DNA of 6,698 bases. It comes from JAAHGY01 sp051439365 (lineage in GTDB: Bacteria > Cyanobacteriota > Cyanobacteriia > CAKZMO01). How positions within the stretch are numbered: position 1 is the stretch's first letter; each line of letters starts with the position of its first letter. This document shows, piece after piece, positions 6,571-6,698 of the stretch. The stretch spans positions 1 to 6,698 of the forward strand of contig JBFRWC010000086.1 of NCBI GenBank assembly GCA_051439365.1, read 5' to 3'. The notes beneath the pieces are model-generated. The model was given only the letters and a program-made list of their open reading frames with translations. It was not told the origin of the DNA and searched no databases. The translations under genes were made by a program, and so were the position numbers.

Positions 6571-6669
6571 CATAGCTTCCTGTTTGCGCCCCTTCATCGC
6601 TACCGTCGTAGGCAAGGAGGGTGGTGGGACATTGATAGATAAGGATGGTCCAGGGAGGGTAGCAATAAG

Positions 6670-6687
6670 CTAAAACTATTTTAGTTT
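6670..6687. repeat. Overlapping AT-rich inverted repeats
   Basis: CTAAAA (6670-6675) and TTTTAG (6679-6684) form a perfect 6 bp inverted repeat around CTA. Overlapping it, AAACTA (6673-6678) and TAGTTT (6682-6687) form a second perfect 6 bp inverted repeat around TTT. Only one of the two can form at a time. It could be an operator-like site or part of a weak terminator, but the element is short and chance is possible in AT-rich sequence. Confidence 0.4.
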
Positions 6688-6698
6688 GCGTATTGTGG

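Larger units (their letters stand above)
6535..6698. other. Intergenic sequence downstream of the NRPS gene
   Basis: No gene of credible length is visible in these 164 bases on either strand. It holds an imperfect hairpin close to the stop codon (6540-6570), an isolated purine-rich AAGGAGG (6614-6620) without a usable frame after it, and an AT-rich overlapping palindrome (6670-6687). The next gene, if any, lies beyond the window. Confidence 0.7.

Noticed and set aside
6461..6653. Direct repeat GGATGGTCCAG (6461-6471 and 6643-6653)
   Set aside because: Eleven bases, one copy inside the thioesterase and one in the flank, with no flanking element or target-site pattern; most likely chance.
6614..6672. 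AAGGAGG followed by TTG at 6632 as a small gene
   Set aside because: The frame closes after 13 codons (TAA about 6671) and the start is a TTG at a long spacing; nothing supports translation.

Overview
This window is the 3' part of a modular non-ribosomal peptide synthetase (NRPS) gene on the + strand, followed by 164 bases of non-coding sequence. The source is almost certainly a cyanobacterium. Ten exact copies of the cyanobacterial HIP1 octamer (GCGATCGC) occur in 6.7 kb, GC content is intermediate, and the domain sequences read like cyanobacterial NRPSs. The gene begins upstream of the window, which opens inside an adenylation (A) domain at core motif A4.

Layout, all in frame +1: the remainder of adenylation domain A(n) (1 to about 810), an N-methyltransferase (NMT) inserted between A8 and A9 (about 811-2050), the end of A(n) (about 2051-2215), a carrier protein with core LGGDSI (about 2254-2475), a condensation domain of LCL type (about 2503-3843), a second adenylation domain A(n+1) with a valine-like pocket (about 3844-5400), a carrier protein with core LGGHSL (about 5446-5664), and a type I thioesterase (about 5731-6531). 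The stop codon is TGA at 6532-6534. This is the end of an assembly line: the penultimate residue is loaded and N-methylated, condensed with the final Val/Ile-like residue, and the peptide is released by hydrolysis or cyclisation.

The main anomaly is an in-frame TAG at 346-348, inside A(n) between A5 and A6. The reading frame is the same on both sides and homology continues straight through it, so this is a single nonsense codon and not a frameshift or a true gene boundary. If real, it cuts off everything downstream, including the thioesterase. The 2034-codon frame after it is otherwise free of stops, which points to a very recent lesion, a base-call error or readthrough.

Secondary observations: A(n+1) is lower in GC than its neighbours and lies in a 2.2 kb gap without HIP1 sites, which suggests module mosaicism. 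The pocket of A(n) is unusual. The NMT departs from a usually conserved arginine. The carrier of module n has the 'DS' core usually found before epimerases although no epimerase is present. I see no RNA genes, CRISPR arrays, transposases or other genes, and no wholly new system: this is a recognisable NRPS terminus with an interesting interruption and some domain-level oddities.
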